Assembly: GCA_905250025.1 (NCBI GenBank)
Contig: CAJNOJ010000062.1
Location: 124,001 to 188,000 of the forward strand
DNA from: Adineta ricciae
Taxonomy: Eukaryota > Rotifera > Eurotatoria > Adinetida > Adinetidae
Direction: 5' to 3'
Length of the DNA: 64,000 nucleotides
Positions within the stretch are counted from its first letter, which is position 1. Each line of letters starts with the position of its first letter. A program made the position numbers and the translations under genes. Below, piece after piece: positions 62,669 through 64,000 of the stretch. Under the pieces are notes generated by a model. It was not told the DNA's origin and did not search any database. It saw only the letters and a list, made by a program, of their open reading frames with translations.

Positions 62669-64000
62669 ATGTCTTACCATGTTATTCATCAACCGATTCA
62701 TTCAAATCCAACTAATTCTTCCAATTCGATAACGACAACAGTTCCGACGTTGCAATTCATGCCACGTTATCACTACTCACGAATGGCTCCAAATACTTCC
62801 GAAGTATTTCTAGCAGAAAATCCTTCAAATGGACATTCAAGAAAACTCTCACCTCCGCCGTCAACAACAGTGATGACGACGACGACGAGCAATAACGCGA
62901 CGAATTTACCTGGATCTTTTACGTCAACATTCATTCCGTTTGTAAGCAGTAATCGAACTGGCACGCCCACAATGCGCGAATTCATTCAGATACCAGTCAA
63001 TCGAGAAGATGGAGGAATAACAGTTCAAACGAATAATCTCATCCGGTCAGTCCCGATTACGTACATTACAGAAACAAATCCATTATCAACTCTTGAAAAT
63101 ACGACTAGCATGAAGCCAACTTTCACTAGTAAGTATTCGTTAATAAATAGGACCAAATATATTAAAAGAAAACAACGTTATTCTTTCATTTATTAAAAAG
63201 ATTTGTTACGACCGAGCTCGAGATATTTTCAGCATCATTTCAATAATAATAATAATAATACGAATTCAGACGAATCAACTGCGAATGTTTCACGTGTACC
63301 ATCAGCTACGCGTCGTTTAAGTCTTTCCGTACCAGTGGTAACATCATCAACAAACAATACTGAGAATGATACGACACACACAAGAGCTCCTGCCTCCCCT
63401 GTGCGACAAGTTCCCGTACGTTTTCCACAAACGAGCGTTATCGGGTCAACTCCAACAACGAACTCTCGTATATCAAGTGCGATACTTCGCTCATCACCTT
63501 TCTCACATTCAATCCAACGTCGACGAACAGATCTCGGAGATATTTCCTTGATCGCCGTCAACAACTCGTCATCTCAGCCATCCTCAGATTTCAATACGAC
63601 ATCAACTTCGAATACTTTGCCAATACGTCGAGCGGAAGCCATGGCCCGTGAAGCGATACAAAACATGACACAACAGCAACAACAACGAAATAGTATGTTA
63701 CCGGATTCGGTAAATCGAACTTCGCCTCCTCCATCTCGTCGTGTTATTATTAATTTAAAAAATAATCAATCGCTTCCACTTGATAACCATCAGCCAGCCG
63801 TGATGAAACTACCGCCGCTTCCATATTCTCCACGTTCAACGCAACGTACCAATGTTTATCACATACCTGTTCTGCACGAATTACAGATGCCTCCGCATCC
63901 ATCAGCGATTATTACGGAACCTTCTATTCAATCTGCGACTGTACAAAACGGAAGTTATAAGAATGAACTTCGTATGGAAATTCCAGTTACCATCATGACT
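62669..64000 (+). CDS. Ser/Thr-rich protein, copy B, running off the right end
   Basis: Exon 1 from ATG 62669 to about 63130, ending ...MKPTFT. A roughly 70-base intron (gtaagtattc...attaaaaag) follows, and exon 2 from about 63201 stays open to the last base. At least 420 residues are visible. The protein is rich in Ser, Thr, Pro and Asn with Asn and Gln runs. Less degenerate patches include SVPITYITETNP, RRAEAMAREAIQNMTQ, RRVIINLKNNQ and, near the end, KNELRMEIPVTIM. That last patch may be the start of a folded domain outside the window. I do not recognise the family. Its first exon is inside the repeat; everything after 63084 is single copy here. Confidence 0.72.

Larger units (their letters stand above)
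45582..63084. repeat. Direct-repeat unit, copy B (17,503 bases)
   Basis: Same content, order and orientation as 28049-45580, shifted by about 17,533 bases at the left end. It is 29 bases shorter in total owing to small indels, mostly in microsatellites. In the exons whose lengths I compared, indels are multiples of three. Beyond 63084 the sequence goes on into DNA absent from copy A. Confidence 0.97.

Overview
This window is animal nuclear DNA. It is AT-rich, its genes are broken by many introns of about 50-70 bases, and nearly every protein I recognise is metazoan: exportin-4, RPL35, succinyl-CoA ligase alpha, cathepsin L, a cholinesterase and rhodopsin-type receptors. Compact introns, operon-like runs of genes with probable trans-splice acceptors, a permease of fungal/bacterial type, and two slightly diverged copies of one segment on the same scaffold together suggest a bdelloid rotifer. 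That is inference; no rRNA or mitochondrial marker is present. No CRISPR array, tRNA, rRNA or transposon was seen.

Left part (1-24747, single copy). A 184-base divergent promoter separates two compact clusters. Leftward: RPL35, an unrecognised disordered protein, a cytosolic 5'-nucleotidase III (NT5C3-like) and an ABHD12-like lipase, with only 44, 115 and 127 bases between coding regions. Rightward: exportin-4, a protein-isoaspartate methyltransferase with a signal peptide, succinyl-CoA ligase alpha, and perhaps a RING/B-box protein. Internal genes begin a few bases after a TTTNTAG|AT site, as expected for trans-spliced operons. Then come a coiled-coil protein, a secreted cathepsin L with a clear TATA box, a 7TM receptor, an unrecognised single-pass membrane protein and, on the minus strand, a J-domain protein with three zinc-finger-like motifs.

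Right part (27200-64000). A 17.5-kb segment occurs twice in direct orientation, at 28049-45580 and 45582-63084, with exactly one 'n' (45581) between. By eye the copies differ by about 3-6%, and indels in the coding exons I compared keep frame. Each copy holds most of a long Ser/Pro/Gln-rich putative nuclear protein gene, a GPI-type cholinesterase-like gene (minus), an APC-superfamily permease (minus), a 7TM receptor (plus) and the start of another Ser/Thr-rich gene. Copy A has the complete 5' part of the first gene but stops inside the last; copy B lacks the 5' part of the first gene but continues into the last. This is what joining two haplotype contigs end to end would give. A true tandem duplication is the alternative.

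Coordinates of spliced genes are my own splice reconstructions from GT-AG sites and reading frame. Start and stop positions are given for the joined coding region, introns included.
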